A stretch of 64,000 nucleotides of DNA from Pseudomonadales bacterium. Lineage in GTDB: Bacteria; Pseudomonadota; Gammaproteobacteria; Pseudomonadales; Halieaceae. The stretch is from assembly GCA_024234735.1 (NCBI GenBank), contig JACKNV010000002.1, forward strand, positions 124,001 through 188,000, given 5' to 3'. This document shows, one piece after another, positions 50,733 to 60,356 of this stretch. Under the pieces are notes generated by a model, which worked only from the letters and a program-made list of their open reading frames with translations, searched no databases and was not told where the DNA came from. Numbering within the stretch: the first letter of the stretch is position 1; the number at the start of each line of letters is the position of its first letter. A program made the translations under genes and the position numbers.

Positions 50733-50986
50733 GTCGGTGTGGCTCCGTTCCCGGTGGCGCGGTAATTGTTATAGTGGCCAGCGGGTGCGTGGGTGAGCAC
50801 CCGGCCATGCCATGCTAGGTATAGCACTGGCGGCGGGGAGTTTCCACAGGAGCTGGGTTCATCCGGTGTTTTTCAGTGCCCCGGCTGGCGAAGACGGCCA
50901 CCCTCATATACGCTAACTTCAAGCCCGCGAGCCGGTCCTGCGACACCGCCAGCAGCACCACGGCCGCACATAAGGAGATAAGCGCC

Positions 50987-51418
50987 ATGTCAGAGCAGAA
51001 TAGGGAGACCGTTCGCCGCCTGCTGCAGGAGGTATGGACCCGGGGCAATGTTGCCCTGCTACCGGAGTTGCTGGCCGCGGATTCCCGGGCCCACCCCATG
51101 CCCCAGCTGGGTGAGTTGCGCGGGCCCGACGAATACATGCAGTTCATCGCCGTGTACAAGGGTGCTTTCCAGGACATGGCCTTCACCATCGAGGACCAGT
51201 TCGCCTGTGGCGACAAGGTCGCGACCCGCTGGGTCTCCCGGGTCACGGATACCAACCGCGAGTCCGGCGACCAGCAGATTGCCATCGACGGTATCACCAT
51301 CACCCACCATGACAGCGGCGGCAGGATTGTCGGCGAGTGGGGCGTATGGGATACCCACAGCCTGCTGGAATCGGCGGTCGCACCGCAGATTTACGATCAG
51401 CTGGCCATCAAGATCTGA
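50987..51418 (+). CDS. SnoaL/NTF2-fold ester-cyclase-like protein
   Basis: A 143-residue alpha+beta cone-fold protein of the SnoaL-like polyketide cyclase/ester cyclase group: an N-terminal helix ending VWTRGN, then LRGPDEYMQFIAVYKGAFQDM, a DKVATRW strand, and IDGITITHHDSGGRIVGEW. Such proteins are usually small-molecule binders or isomerase/cyclase-like enzymes. AAGGAG lies ten bases before the ATG. Not linked clearly to neighbours. The 254-base gap upstream shows nothing else certain. Confidence 0.78.
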   Translation: MSEQNRETVRRLLQEVWTRGNVALLPELLAADSRAHPMPQLGELRGPDEYMQFIAVYKGAFQDMAFTIEDQFACGDKVATRWVSRVTDTNRESGDQQIAIDGITITHHDSGGRIVGEWGVWDTHSLLESAVAPQIYDQLAIKI

Positions 51419-51899
51419 GCGGCTTGCCCGCAAACACCACCCTGGCTTGTGCTTCCGGCCCGGCAAGCTGGGTGGTATAGGCGGAATTGATCCTGCAGAC
51501 GGTGGAACTGATCAGCCAGCGGCCATCGACCTTGCGGTATTCATCCTCGTAACAGGCACCCAGCTGGGTGACCAGCTGCCGGCGGGTGTCGATCAGGTGG
51601 TAGAACAGGCCCCACACCCCGCGGGCACTGTCGGCATCGACGAGGTCGATGCGGGGATTCTGGGCATGGTGCATCTCGACCATGTGGTCGTGGCATGCCG
51701 CCTGGGTGAATACCTCCACCAGTGCCTCGCGATTGTCGAAAACCCCCACTTCACCGTAGTCGATATGGACCGGGCCGGCGACGAAGCACTCCCTTACCTT
51801 GTCCGGCTGCTTGCTGTCGCAGAAATACAGGTAATCGTGCTTCAGCCGTTTGATGGCTTCCACATCTTCCAGTGCCTGGATTCGCTGCGCCAGTTCCAT
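51408..51899 (-). CDS. SnoaL-like NTF2-fold protein
   Basis: A 163-residue protein with an N-terminal helix (LEDVEAIKRLKHDYLYFCD) and pocket residues typical of the SnoaL_4 group (HHAQNPRIDLVDADSARGVW). The ATG at 51899 has an excellent GGAGGAG site. The stop region overlaps the convergent NTF2-fold gene by 11 bases. It lies 35 bases after an epimerase gene and may share its operon. Substrate unknown. Confidence 0.8.
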   Translation of the reverse strand: MELAQRIQALEDVEAIKRLKHDYLYFCDSKQPDKVRECFVAGPVHIDYGEVGVFDNREALVEVFTQAACHDHMVEMHHAQNPRIDLVDADSARGVWGLFYHLIDTRRQLVTQLGACYEDEYRKVDGRWLISSTVCRINSAYTTQLAGPEAQARVVFAGKPLRS

Positions 51900-51934
51900 G
51901 TTCTGCTCCTCCGTGCGGTCGCGATTGGCTGTCA

Positions 51935-52864
51935 TCAACGTTGGCGCAGCACCTCAGGGGCCAGTGCCTGCAGTTGCCGTTTGATTCCGTCCCGCCAGTC
52001 CACCCTTGTCGGGCCGATCAGTTCGTGCATGCGCCCGGTATCGATGTGCAGGCTACCGAAAGCGCTGGTGGTTTTATTGAACAGCGGTTCGAAGCCGGTG
52101 AGTTCGGCAATATAGGCGCACCACTGCTCGATGCTGGTTTTTTCCGAGCCGCCGAAGTTGGTGGTGGTCACCCCGGTGGTGGCAGCGGCCAGCAGACAGG
52201 GAATCTTGTCGATGTAGTCATCCACGTGCAGCAGGTTGTAAAAGTTGGGCCCGTCCGGGTGGATGTCGATAGGTATACCCTGCTGCATCATCAGCATGTG
52301 GTAGTACATCCAGCCGCCGTTATCGCCGTAGGGAACGCTGAGCCTGGCGATGGTGGTCGGGATAGCCTGCGAGCGCGCGACGAAGCGGCACACGGATTCG
52401 GCGGCGATCTTGGAGATACTGTAGGTCGGGAACATGGCGCGGTGATTGTCCCCCAGGGGGGCGTCCTCCCGGCGCGGGGCCTGTCCCTCGTACTGGTAGA
52501 CCGCGGTGGAGGAAAAGTGCAGGAAGGCCTTGGCCCGCCGGCAGCGGTTCATCAGATAGCCGACCCCCTCGGCGTTGGCGGCCAGGTCGTAATCGAAATC
52601 ACCGGTTTTCACCACGGCGAAATTGAGCACGTAGTCGAAATCATCGTCGATCGCGGCAACAGTGTCCGGCTCGGCGAGATCCGCCTTCACTGGCGTGGCA
52701 CCCAGCGACGCCATTGCCTGTAGATCCTCGGCGTTGCGAAAGCGTGCCAGGGCGTGGACGTCCGCAATTTTTGCATAGTGCTCAACGACTGGCCGCGCCA
52801 CCTGGCCGGTGGGCCCGGTAATGAGGATCTTGCTGCCGCGCAGGTCGACGGGTTTGACGGGCAT
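51935..52864 (-). CDS. NAD-dependent epimerase/dehydratase family protein
   Basis: A 309-residue extended short-chain dehydrogenase. The cofactor fold is ILITGPTGQVARPVVEHY (Gly-rich, residues about 12-29) and the catalytic pair is Tyr and Lys in PTYSISKIAAE. FLHFSSTAVY is the conserved Ser segment. Substrate (a nucleotide sugar, or a steroid- or terpenoid-like compound given the NTF2-fold neighbours) is open. The ATG at 52864 is preceded by GAGGA. Confidence 0.83.
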   Translation of the reverse strand: MPVKPVDLRGSKILITGPTGQVARPVVEHYAKIADVHALARFRNAEDLQAMASLGATPVKADLAEPDTVAAIDDDFDYVLNFAVVKTGDFDYDLAANAEGVGYLMNRCRRAKAFLHFSSTAVYQYEGQAPRREDAPLGDNHRAMFPTYSISKIAAESVCRFVARSQAIPTTIARLSVPYGDNGGWMYYHMLMMQQGIPIDIHPDGPNFYNLLHVDDYIDKIPCLLAAATTGVTTTNFGGSEKTSIEQWCAYIAELTGFEPLFNKTTSAFGSLHIDTGRMHELIGPTRVDWRDGIKRQLQALAPEVLRQR

Positions 52865-52932
52865 GGTTGGTGCGTCCTCTGGCAATGAGGGGCGACGGTG
52901 ATGACCGTGACCCCCGGGTTTGGGCGGGTGGC

Positions 52933-55362
52933 TTACGGGTTGGTGCAGTCCACCGGATCCATGGCGTTGATCCACTGCTCGATCAACTGCACGCCCTCGG
53001 TGTGCACGATGCTGCGGCCGATCTCCGGCATACGCACCGCCGGCTCATTGGACTCCATGCGGAAGTCGACAATGGAGGCCTCCGAGTCGCCGGGGACTAT
53101 ATCGTAGCCGAGGTTGCCGGCGCCGTCGCCGGCCGCCACCGGCGTCTTGCATTTCCCGACGTCATAGCCGAAGGGGCGGTGATACTCCAGGAACAGCCCC
53201 GAGGTATCGGCCGCTCCCCCGGGCTGGTGGCAGTGGGCGCAGTTGATGTCCAGGTAGCCGCGGGCGCGATCATCGAGGTCGGCAGCGGTGTCCCCCCACA
53301 GCGGCACGGTATCGATTGCGCCGCTGTCCTCGGGCGCGCCGATCAGAATGCCCTGCCCGGTCCAGTAGTCCAGCTGGTTGGCGCTGCCGGTGCTGTAGGC
53401 GTAGTCCCGGTTCAGGTGGCGCGCTTTGGGGCCGATGGGCAGCAGGGTGTCCTCGCCGTGGCAGTTGGCGCAGTTGTTGGTATTCGGGATGACGTAGTCG
53501 GTGGACTGTGCCGCGCCGTCGATGTCGGTCCAGCTCACTGCCCTGGTGCCGCCGATACGGCTGAGTACCGCGTCGGTCCCGCTGTCGTTCCAGATATAGG
53601 GCAGCGCGACCCAGCCCTCCTTGCGGTGGATCAACAGGCGGGTCTCGACCAGTTCCTCGGCACTGTTGTCATCCCGCAGGTCGGCCTTGATGGTGAAAGT
53701 CTTGGCGATGACCGTGCCGACCGGGAAGTCGAACACCTCCAGGGACCGATACGCGGCCGCCGCGCCCTCGGGCAGGAACACGAAGCGGTATTTCCTGGCG
53801 TAGTCGGTGAACAGCGGGGTATTCAGGTCGTAGATGATGCCGCCATTGGCATCGCCGAGCGGATTGGCCGGGTCCGCGAACAGGCGGTAATCCGACAACT
53901 CGGGGCAGTCCGCCACCAGGGCCTCGCTGTTCAGCCCGTCACCCCCGGTACTGCACAGAGCCTCGGTATCGATCGGGTTGTCGCCACCGTCACCCGGCGC
54001 CACCGGCGGTTCGAGTTCGATCGCTGGCAGCGATGCGTGGCGGCAGTCAAAATAGCCGGGGTCGGTCGAGATGTCGGGGTCGTAGGGCAGGCCGCCGGTG
54101 ACCACGGATATATTGAAGCGCCCTATGCTGCTTTGCGGGCCGTTGTCCACTATGCAGATTGCCTGGCTTTCACTGAGCCCGTCACTGAACTCCAGCAGCA
54201 GGCCGGCATCCGTGCCGATGCCGGAGCTGTCGTAGAAGTTGTCGGTCGGAGCGCCCAGCACCAGCCCGATCAGTGCCGCGTCGGCCTGCTGGTCGTAGGC
54301 GTTATTGCTCATGGTGTTGTCGTGCACGTAGATTTTTTCCGGTATCGGGTCGTAGGTGGGTTTGCTGATCCCCAGGTCCACTGCGTAGTAACTGACGATC
54401 AGCACCGCCGCCGACTGATTGCCGGTGATCTCGTTGCCGAACACCTCGATATCGTCGTTGGCCATGATCATAAGGCCGGTGCCGGTTGGTACGGTGCCGA
54501 CGATATTGCCCTCCGGGGCGAAGTTCGGTTCGTTGTTGTCGATAATCCGGTTGTTGAACACCCGGGTGGCCTCACCGCCCTGCACCGGCGGGCCGGGCAG
54601 GTCGAACACCAGGATGCCGCCGGTGTTGCCTGTGGTCAGGTTGTCGTAGACATCGGCGAACTTGCTGTTCTCGATCTCGATGCCGGCCACGTTTTCGTAC
54701 ACGTAATTATTGCGCACGATGATGACTTCCGACTGGCCCACGTAGACGCCGGCGTCGCTTGCACCGCGCACCTCGCAATCCTCGATCAGCACATTGCGGG
54801 TTTGCACAGGGTACAGGCCATAGGCGCCGTTGTTCTCGTCCGGGCCGTCGGTCCACTCTACCCGCACCCGGCGTATGGTCACGCCGTTGGAGCCTTCGAC
54901 CTTGATTGAGTCGCCGGGGGTGTTCTCTATAGCGATGTCCTGGATAACGAAATTGTTGCCGGTGGCCAATACCCCCTGGGCGCCGGTCGTCTGGTTGTCG
55001 AAGCGCAGCACCGTGCCCGTCTCGGCGTCCATGCCGGCGCCGCGAATGACCACGTTGTCCACGCTGACACTGAGATCGCCCGTGAAATCGTATACGCCCG
55101 CCGGGAACTGCACCACGGTTCCTGGCTGTGCCGTGATCAGTGCTTCCAGGGCCTGTTCCTGCAGGTCTGCACTGGCCGTCAGTTCAACCAGGGTATAGTC
55201 CGGGTAGTCCGGATCCACCGGTACCTGCGGTTCGACGGTTTCCTTGTGATTGCCATTGCCGTCACTGCAGCCGGCAGTCAATATCAGGGCAATGCTGGAC
55301 AGCAGGAGCAAGAGCAGAAGGGCGGAGGTCGTTCTGAGGCTGGCGGAGCGGACGGTTGGCAT
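52933..55362 (-). CDS. Lipoprotein fusing a parallel beta-helix with a diheme cytochrome module
   Basis: An 809-residue protein. The N-terminus is a lipoprotein signal (LLLLLLLSSIALILTAGC). Residues about 45-440 are parallel beta-helix repeats (VVIRGAGMDAE, VTIRRVRVEW, NVLIEDCEVRGASDAGVYVG). The C-terminal half has two c-type heme motifs, CANCH at 631-635 and CAHCH at 708-712, in a context like the SO2930-type diheme proteins. In other bacteria the helix protein and the diheme protein tend to be separate neighbouring genes; here they are joined by a linker. It should be an outer-membrane- or periplasm-facing redox protein. ATG 55362 has AGGTGA upstream. Substrate unknown. Confidence 0.8.
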   Translation of the reverse strand: MPTVRSASLRTTSALLLLLLLSSIALILTAGCSDGNGNHKETVEPQVPVDPDYPDYTLVELTASADLQEQALEALITAQPGTVVQFPAGVYDFTGDLSVSVDNVVIRGAGMDAETGTVLRFDNQTTGAQGVLATGNNFVIQDIAIENTPGDSIKVEGSNGVTIRRVRVEWTDGPDENNGAYGLYPVQTRNVLIEDCEVRGASDAGVYVGQSEVIIVRNNYVYENVAGIEIENSKFADVYDNLTTGNTGGILVFDLPGPPVQGGEATRVFNNRIIDNNEPNFAPEGNIVGTVPTGTGLMIMANDDIEVFGNEITGNQSAAVLIVSYYAVDLGISKPTYDPIPEKIYVHDNTMSNNAYDQQADAALIGLVLGAPTDNFYDSSGIGTDAGLLLEFSDGLSESQAICIVDNGPQSSIGRFNISVVTGGLPYDPDISTDPGYFDCRHASLPAIELEPPVAPGDGGDNPIDTEALCSTGGDGLNSEALVADCPELSDYRLFADPANPLGDANGGIIYDLNTPLFTDYARKYRFVFLPEGAAAAYRSLEVFDFPVGTVIAKTFTIKADLRDDNSAEELVETRLLIHRKEGWVALPYIWNDSGTDAVLSRIGGTRAVSWTDIDGAAQSTDYVIPNTNNCANCHGEDTLLPIGPKARHLNRDYAYSTGSANQLDYWTGQGILIGAPEDSGAIDTVPLWGDTAADLDDRARGYLDINCAHCHQPGGAADTSGLFLEYHRPFGYDVGKCKTPVAAGDGAGNLGYDIVPGDSEASIVDFRMESNEPAVRMPEIGRSIVHTEGVQLIEQWINAMDPVDCTNP

Positions 55363-55632
55363 AGCAGTCACCTGGCGCGGGGCATCGTTATCACAAGCGG
55401 GCGTCGCTGGAAGCAGTGGCACATGGTGGCCAGCTGATGCCGGCATGGACGAGGCCTGTTATGTTTTTATCAGTTCGGGAGTGTGCGCGATCCCGCCAGA
55501 TTAGGCAAATCGGCAGCGGCCCATCCATCCGCTTTCGCGTGGGTGGTGCAGATAGGCTTACCGCAGTCGACAGCTGCCCGTGGTCGATAGCGTCTCTGGC
55601 TGGCTCGCGGCTATGCCAGCGTATCGGTCGAG

Positions 55633-56436
55633 TCAGTTGCCCTCGAACTTTCCCTTGCCCCCCTCGAAGAACGCCCGGGCCCCTTCGCCGGCGTCACCCA
55701 TGGTCTGGGTCAGCAGAAACTGGTCTGCGTCCATGAAGCTGGTCGCTTCGTTCAGGACGTTGGCGCTGGTATTGACCGCCTTCTTGATCATGCGGGTGGG
55801 GACTGGGGGCATGCCGGCTACCTGCCCGGCCAACTGCAGGGCGCGCTCAAGCGCTGCGCCAGCAGGCGTCAGGTAGTCGAGCAGCCCCCAGCGCTCCGCC
55901 TCGTCAGCACCCAGGGGTTCGGCCAGCAGGAGCAACTGTTTGCTGCGCGACGGCCCGATCAGGTTCACGAAGCGCGGCACGCTCTGCCAGCTCATATTCA
56001 TGCCCAGCTTCAGCTCCGGCACGCTCAGCTGGGTATCGACAGAGGCCACCCGCCAGTCGCATGCTACCGCGAGCGCCAGTGCCCCACCGACGCACCAGCC
56101 CTCCATGGCGACGATGGTCACCTGTTCCAGGGCTTCCCACGCCGCACACATATTCGGCCCGGCCCTCAGCAGGACGCGCTTCTCGGCGACCGTGGCCTCG
56201 CGCGCCGCTGCCAGCTGCGGATCCTTGAGATCCATGCCCGCGGAAAACATCTCTGGCGTTCCGGTCAGCACAACGGCGCTCAACTCGCTGTCTGCCTGCA
56301 GGGCGCGGGCGAGTTCGGTGAGTTCCCGCATCACGGCGTGATTCAGGCAATTCAGCCTGCCTTTGCTATTGAACCGGACGGTGAGCGTACGGCCGTCCCG
56401 GGAGGTCTGCAGGTACTGCCAGTTTTTCTGTTCCAT
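55633..56436 (-). CDS. Enoyl-CoA hydratase/isomerase family protein
   Basis: A 267-residue crotonase-fold protein. GTPEMFSAGMDL and the GWCVGGALALAVACDWRVA oxyanion region are clear. The family adds water to enoyl-CoAs or performs isomerase, lyase or hydrolase reactions on acyl-CoAs; the reaction is not fixed here. It lies 18 bases after the PLP-enzyme gene, so it is probably the third gene of the racemase operon. The 270-base gap downstream contains no recognisable gene. Confidence 0.85.
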   Translation of the reverse strand: MEQKNWQYLQTSRDGRTLTVRFNSKGRLNCLNHAVMRELTELARALQADSELSAVVLTGTPEMFSAGMDLKDPQLAAAREATVAEKRVLLRAGPNMCAAWEALEQVTIVAMEGWCVGGALALAVACDWRVASVDTQLSVPELKLGMNMSWQSVPRFVNLIGPSRSKQLLLLAEPLGADEAERWGLLDYLTPAGAALERALQLAGQVAGMPPVPTRMIKKAVNTSANVLNEATSFMDADQFLLTQTMGDAGEGARAFFEGGKGKFEGN

Positions 56437-56454
56437 TGGTGAAAACCCTCGTCT

Positions 56455-57450
56455 TCAGAGTATTTCGTCGAGGTAGCCGAACAGGCCGGCCGAGCCGCCA
56501 GTATGGATAAAGATGATATTCTCCCCGGTCTTGAAGGTGCCTCGACTGATCTGGTCGATCAGGCCAGCGAGCCCCTTGCCACTGTACACCGGGTCGAACA
56601 GCAGTCCCTCTAGCCGTGCCGCCATCAGCAGCGCTTCGCGCATGCCCTGGGTGGCGACCCCATAGCCCGGGCCCACGTAGTCGCAGTTGGCGACTATCTG
56701 CCCGCGCTGCACGCTGCCCGCGGCGCCAATATAGTCGGCAGTCTGCAGCGCGAGTTGGTAGACTTTCTCCTCCTGTGCCTCGCGGGCCGCGTTGACACCG
56801 ATACCCAGCACCGGAATGTCGGCGTGCATCGCGGCCAGGCCGGTCACCAGGCCAGCCTGGGTGCCGGCGCTGCCGGTAGCGTGGACAATGTGATCTATCC
56901 TCAGCCCGTGCTCGTTGGCCTGTTGCACCAGCTCGAGTGCACAGTTGACGTAGCCCAGGGCGCCCACCGGGTTGGAGCCGCCGCCTGGTATGATGTAGGG
57001 CTTGCGCCCGGCGCGGCGCAGCGCCACGGCATGCTCTTCCATCGCCAGGTTCATGTCGGTGCCGCCGGGATAGTGATGGGTCCTGGCGCCGAGCATGCGA
57101 TCGAGCAGGACATTGCCCGAGTTGAGATACTGCTCGCTGGGCTCGCTGATCCGGTTTTCGAACAGCAGCTCACAACCCAGCCCCAGCGCTGCGGCCGCCG
57201 CCGCTGTCTGGCGCGCGTGGTTCGACTGTACGGCGCCCTGGGTGATAACCGTATCCGCGCCTTGCTGCAGAGCCTGCGCCATTAGGAACTCGAGCTTGCG
57301 GGTTTTGTTGCCGCCGCTTGCCAGGCCCGTGCAATCGTCACGCTTGACGTAGATGGCGGGCCCTCCGAGCCGGGCGCTGAGGCGTGGCAGGTGCTCCACA
57401 GGTGTGGGCAGGTGGGCGAGTTTGGTGCGTGGAAATTTTGCCAGGTGCAT
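56455..57450 (-). CDS. D-cysteine desulfhydrase/L-cysteate sulfo-lyase-like PLP enzyme
   Basis: A 331-residue fold-type II PLP enzyme close to D-cysteine desulfhydrase and ACC deaminase. The Schiff-base Lys is Lys49 in [27 protein letters not shown] follows, as in this group, and the glycine-rich phosphate site is [11 protein letters not shown]. Members release ammonia plus sulfide or sulfite from D-cysteine or L-cysteate; the exact substrate cannot be chosen. It starts two bases after the racemase stop, so D/L-amino-acid use is supported by context. Confidence 0.83.
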   Translation of the reverse strand: MHLAKFPRTKLAHLPTPVEHLPRLSARLGGPAIYVKRDDCTGLASGGNKTRKLEFLMAQALQQGADTVITQGAVQSNHARQTAAAAAALGLGCELLFENRISEPSEQYLNSGNVLLDRMLGARTHHYPGGTDMNLAMEEHAVALRRAGRKPYIIPGGGSNPVGALGYVNCALELVQQANEHGLRIDHIVHATGSAGTQAGLVTGLAAMHADIPVLGIGVNAAREAQEEKVYQLALQTADYIGAAGSVQRGQIVANCDYVGPGYGVATQGMREALLMAARLEGLLFDPVYSGKGLAGLIDQISRGTFKTGENIIFIHTGGSAGLFGYLDEIL

Positions 57451-57452
57451 GA

Positions 57453-58172
57453 TTAAAATTCCTCAGGCGGGGTTTCGCGAGCCAGTTCGATGGTGCGCTG
57501 CACCAGTACACTGGTTGAGCACAGCAGGGGAACCCGGGTATCACCGGGGCCCAAAATCAACGGGATTTCGGTGCAGGCGGCCACAATGACCTCGGCGCCT
57601 CGCTGTTCGAGTTCCGCGGCGAGTTCGCGCAGTGCGCTGGTGAGTTCGTCGCCTCGCTCGCCGGCCTTGACGCGGTAGAGTAGCTGCATGAAGGCCTGAA
57701 GGGATTGCTCCTCCCAGGTTACGCAACCGTAGCCGGCGCCCTGCAGGGCCCGCTGGTATAGGCCCGCGCGCAGGCAACCCTCGGCCGCCATGATGCCGAC
57801 CCGGGTTACCTCGTAGTCGCGCAGTGCATCGACGGCCAGGTCGACCATGCTGATAAAGGGTATCGAGATGGCGGCCCGTATGTCCTGGGTATAGGCATGG
57901 GCCGTGTTGCATACCATGACCAGGAAATCCGCTCCCGCCAGCTCCAGGCGATGAGCCATGGCAGCCAGCTGCGGGCCGATTGATGGCGCATCCCCGGCGA
58001 TGGCGGCATGGCGGTCCGGTATGCCCGGGTTGTGGTCGATAAGCAGGTGGAGGTGATCCTGGTCGCGCCTGGCAGCGGTGCGGGAAACGATCTTCGCCAT
58101 GAAATCCACGGTCGCCTCCGGCCCCATGCCACCCAGCACCCCCACGACTCGTTGCGGTCTGCCTTCGAGCAA
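57453..58172 (-). CDS. Aspartate/glutamate racemase family protein
   Basis: A 239-residue protein with the two catalytic cysteines of the cofactor-independent racemases: Cys88 (MVCNTAHAY) and Cys200 (AACTEIPLI). It interconverts D and L forms of an acidic or related amino acid. The start is a TTG at 58172, with GGGA upstream. It begins the leftward operon and is divergent from the GPH transporter across a gap with a TetR-type operator, so both sides may be co-regulated. Confidence 0.85.
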   Translation of the reverse strand: MLEGRPQRVVGVLGGMGPEATVDFMAKIVSRTAARRDQDHLHLLIDHNPGIPDRHAAIAGDAPSIGPQLAAMAHRLELAGADFLVMVCNTAHAYTQDIRAAISIPFISMVDLAVDALRDYEVTRVGIMAAEGCLRAGLYQRALQGAGYGCVTWEEQSLQAFMQLLYRVKAGERGDELTSALRELAAELEQRGAEVIVAACTEIPLILGPGDTRVPLLCSTSVLVQRTIELARETPPEEF

Positions 58173-58212
58173 AATGCTGCTTCCCTGTTGACTGTCGCAC
58201 TAACATAGCACA

Positions 58213-58231
58213 ATATGAACAATGTTCACAT
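58213..58231. promoter_or_regulatory. TetR-type operator in the racemase/transporter gap
   Basis: ATATGAACA-A-TGTTCACAT is a 19-base palindrome with one mismatched pair around a perfect TGAACA/TGTTCA core. It overlaps the predicted -10 of a rightward promoter (TTGACT at 58188-58193, CAATAT at 58211-58216). The half-site ATATGAAC recurs at 60286-60319 before the TonB receptor. The TetR gene at 59641 is the obvious candidate binder. Confidence 0.7.
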
Positions 58232-58282
58232 CGTGGCGACTATTTTTGTTGGCGCCAGCGATCACCGTCGGAAGCCCATAAT

Positions 58283-59644
58283 ATGGCATACCAGCGCGCC
58301 TCGAGTACCCAGGTCTTCCTCTACGCCATACCGGCTATGGCCATAGCCTTTATCAACCTGCCCGCGGCGATCGTGCTGCCAACCTTCTATGTGGAGCACA
58401 CGGCCGCCACCCTGACGGGCATAGGCGTGGTAAACCTGCTGCGCTGGTGGTTCGACGCGGCGACCGACCCGTTGGTCGGGTACCTGTCTGACCGTACCCG
58501 CAGCCGCTGGGGCAGGCGCAAACCCTGGATGGTGGCCGGGGCGTTGGTATCGTCCGTGGCGACCTTCATGCTGTTCCGGCCGGCGCCGGAGGCAGGTAGC
58601 TGGTACTACGGCGGCTGGTTGTGCGGAGTGTACCTGGGCTTTACCCTGTTCAGCATTGCCCATCTGGCCTGGGGCAGTGAGTTGGCGGTCAACTATAACG
58701 ACCGCTCGCGCATTTCCACCTACTACTCCGTGATGTCGGTAGTGGGAAGTATTCTGTTCTGGGTATTGCCGCTGGTGCTGGCGCCGCTGGTCGGCAGTTC
58801 CGAGATCGGCCCCCCGGTGATCAACGGCATAGCCTGGGTCTTTATCGTGATCATGCCGGTAGGCGCGCTGCTGGCGATCACCCGGGTGCCGCAGGGACGC
58901 AATCTCTCCTATCAGAATCCCTTGCCCCTGCTCCAGACTTTCAGGGAGTTGCGTTTCAATACCCCCCTGTGGCGGTTTGTCGCCGCCCAGGGAATCTGGG
59001 GAGTCGGCCAGGGTATGTACCTCTCGGTCATCTTCATATTCATGCGCGACTACCTGCAACTGGGGGACAGGTTCCCCATCATCATGATCTGGTTCTTCGT
59101 GGTTCAGACCGTGTCCATGCCGGCCTGGGCCCGATTGATGCAGCGTTTCGGCAAGCATCGCAGCTGGGCGTTCTCGTGGGCGGTATATTCGCTTATCCAG
59201 CCTGTGGTCCTGCTGCTGGAGCCGGGCGCGGCCGCTTTCGTGCCCGCCATGTTCCTTGTCGCGTTGACGGCTTTCATCAACGCCGCCAGCTATATCGCAC
59301 CGATGGCACTGCTCGGCGATATAGCCGACTACGGGGCCCTGAAAACCGGCCGTAACAACACGGGAAACTATTTCGCCATCCAGACCCTGCTGCAAAAGGC
59401 GAATATGGGCATTGGCGCGGGCATAGCCTTTCCGATGCTGGCCCTGTTCGGCTACCAGATTGGAGCCAGCAACACGGGCATGGCGTTTGCGGGTCTGGTG
59501 GTGGTCTATATTGTCGTACCCGCCCTGACCAGCGTGATCGCCGCAATGATTCTCTGGAATTTCCCCATTGATTCGCGCCGGCATGACATAATACGCAAGC
59601 GTCTTGAGCAGTTGAGTACCCGGGCGGTTATTGTCGAACCATGA
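58283..59644 (+). CDS. GPH/MFS-type sugar or organic-acid symporter
   Basis: A 453-residue, twelve-helix transporter of the glycoside-pentoside-hexuronide (GPH) type within the major facilitator superfamily. LLRWWFDAATDPLVGYLSDRTRSRWGRRKPWM near the N-terminus is the signature loop. Usual substrates are sugars coupled to cations, but several branches carry other compounds. Its stop overlaps the TetR start (ATGA), so the regulator and transporter are translated together. Promoter overlaps an operator. Confidence 0.87.
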   Translation: MAYQRASSTQVFLYAIPAMAIAFINLPAAIVLPTFYVEHTAATLTGIGVVNLLRWWFDAATDPLVGYLSDRTRSRWGRRKPWMVAGALVSSVATFMLFRPAPEAGSWYYGGWLCGVYLGFTLFSIAHLAWGSELAVNYNDRSRISTYYSVMSVVGSILFWVLPLVLAPLVGSSEIGPPVINGIAWVFIVIMPVGALLAITRVPQGRNLSYQNPLPLLQTFRELRFNTPLWRFVAAQGIWGVGQGMYLSVIFIFMRDYLQLGDRFPIIMIWFFVVQTVSMPAWARLMQRFGKHRSWAFSWAVYSLIQPVVLLLEPGAAAFVPAMFLVALTAFINAASYIAPMALLGDIADYGALKTGRNNTGNYFAIQTLLQKANMGIGAGIAFPMLALFGYQIGASNTGMAFAGLVVVYIVVPALTSVIAAMILWNFPIDSRRHDIIRKRLEQLSTRAVIVEP

Positions 59645-60264
59645 AAAAAAACAGCTATCACAAGGGAAATGTACGCGCTGACCTGATCCAGGCAGCGGAA
59701 GCTATTCTCAACGAAGAGGGGCTTGCCGCCCTGAGTGTGCGGCGGGTGGCGCGGGAGGTGGGCGTGGTGCCCTCCGCCGTGTATAACCACTTCGAGAGCC
59801 GCGAAGAGCTGCTGGCGGCGGTGGCCGCCGACGGTTATCAATACATGGAGCGCCTGGTCGACCGGCTGGAGCGTGGCTCCGGCGATCCCTCGCAACGCTT
59901 GCGGCGCCTGGCACGCGAATACCTGCAGTTTGCCGCCGCGAACCCCAATCTCTATCGCCTGATGTTCAGCTCCGACGTGGTCGCCTACCGGCTGCACCCG
60001 GAGCTGGAACAGGCGGCCGATACGTCCTTTGGCCGCCTGACCCAGTGGTGGTACGGGCCGGGCAATTACGATTCGACAAGATCAGCCGTGAAATACCCCA
60101 ATGCCCTTTCCGTGTGGTCAATCATGCACGGCGCGGCGCTGCAAATGATAGAGGGCCTGATACAGGTTGACCCGCGGCACAAGGGCGCGGTCGACGGTCT
60201 GGCCGATGCAGTTATAGGCACCCTGATCCGGGGCCTGATGCCGACACTTTCCGAAAAGGCTTGA
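59641..60264 (+). CDS. TetR family regulator of the transporter/receptor group
   Basis: A 207-residue protein with an N-terminal helix-turn-helix (LSVRRVAREVGVVPSAVYNHFESREELLAAV, about residues 32-62) and a TetR_C-like domain of the WHG group (QFAAANPNLYRLMF, then LIQVDPRHKGAVDGL). It likely represses its own operon through the operator at 58213 and the receptor gene through the double operator at 60286. The inducer would be a substrate or metabolite of the imported compound; unknown. Confidence 0.87.
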   Translation: MKKNSYHKGNVRADLIQAAEAILNEEGLAALSVRRVAREVGVVPSAVYNHFESREELLAAVAADGYQYMERLVDRLERGSGDPSQRLRRLAREYLQFAAANPNLYRLMFSSDVVAYRLHPELEQAADTSFGRLTQWWYGPGNYDSTRSAVKYPNALSVWSIMHGAALQMIEGLIQVDPRHKGAVDGLADAVIGTLIRGLMPTLSEKA

Positions 60265-60285
60265 CGCCCGCTTGCTTTGCTGCTT

Positions 60286-60319
60286 ATATGAACACCGTTC
60301 ATATGAACGGTGTTCATAT
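60286..60319. promoter_or_regulatory. Perfect 34-base palindrome: two overlapping TetR-type operators
   Basis: The segment equals its own reverse complement over all 34 bases. It contains two 19-base units, ATATGAACA-C-CGTTCATAT (60286-60304) and ATATGAACG-G-TGTTCATAT (60301-60319), sharing four bases. Each resembles the operator at 58213-58231. It lies 22 bases after the TetR stop and 37 bases before the receptor start. Confidence 0.8.
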
Positions 60320-60356
60320 CGCCGGTCGAGGCGCGCTGCCGCGAGGGGGAACCACA

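Noticed and set aside
52867..54909. Open frame of 680 codons on the plus strand
   Set aside because: It lies opposite the beta-helix/cytochrome gene and its Val/Ala/Gly-rich translation has no recognisable domain.
60261..60356. Longer N-terminus for the TonB receptor at 60357
   Set aside because: It would translate the 34-base operator; the ATG at 60357 has a good ribosome site and is followed directly by a signal peptide.
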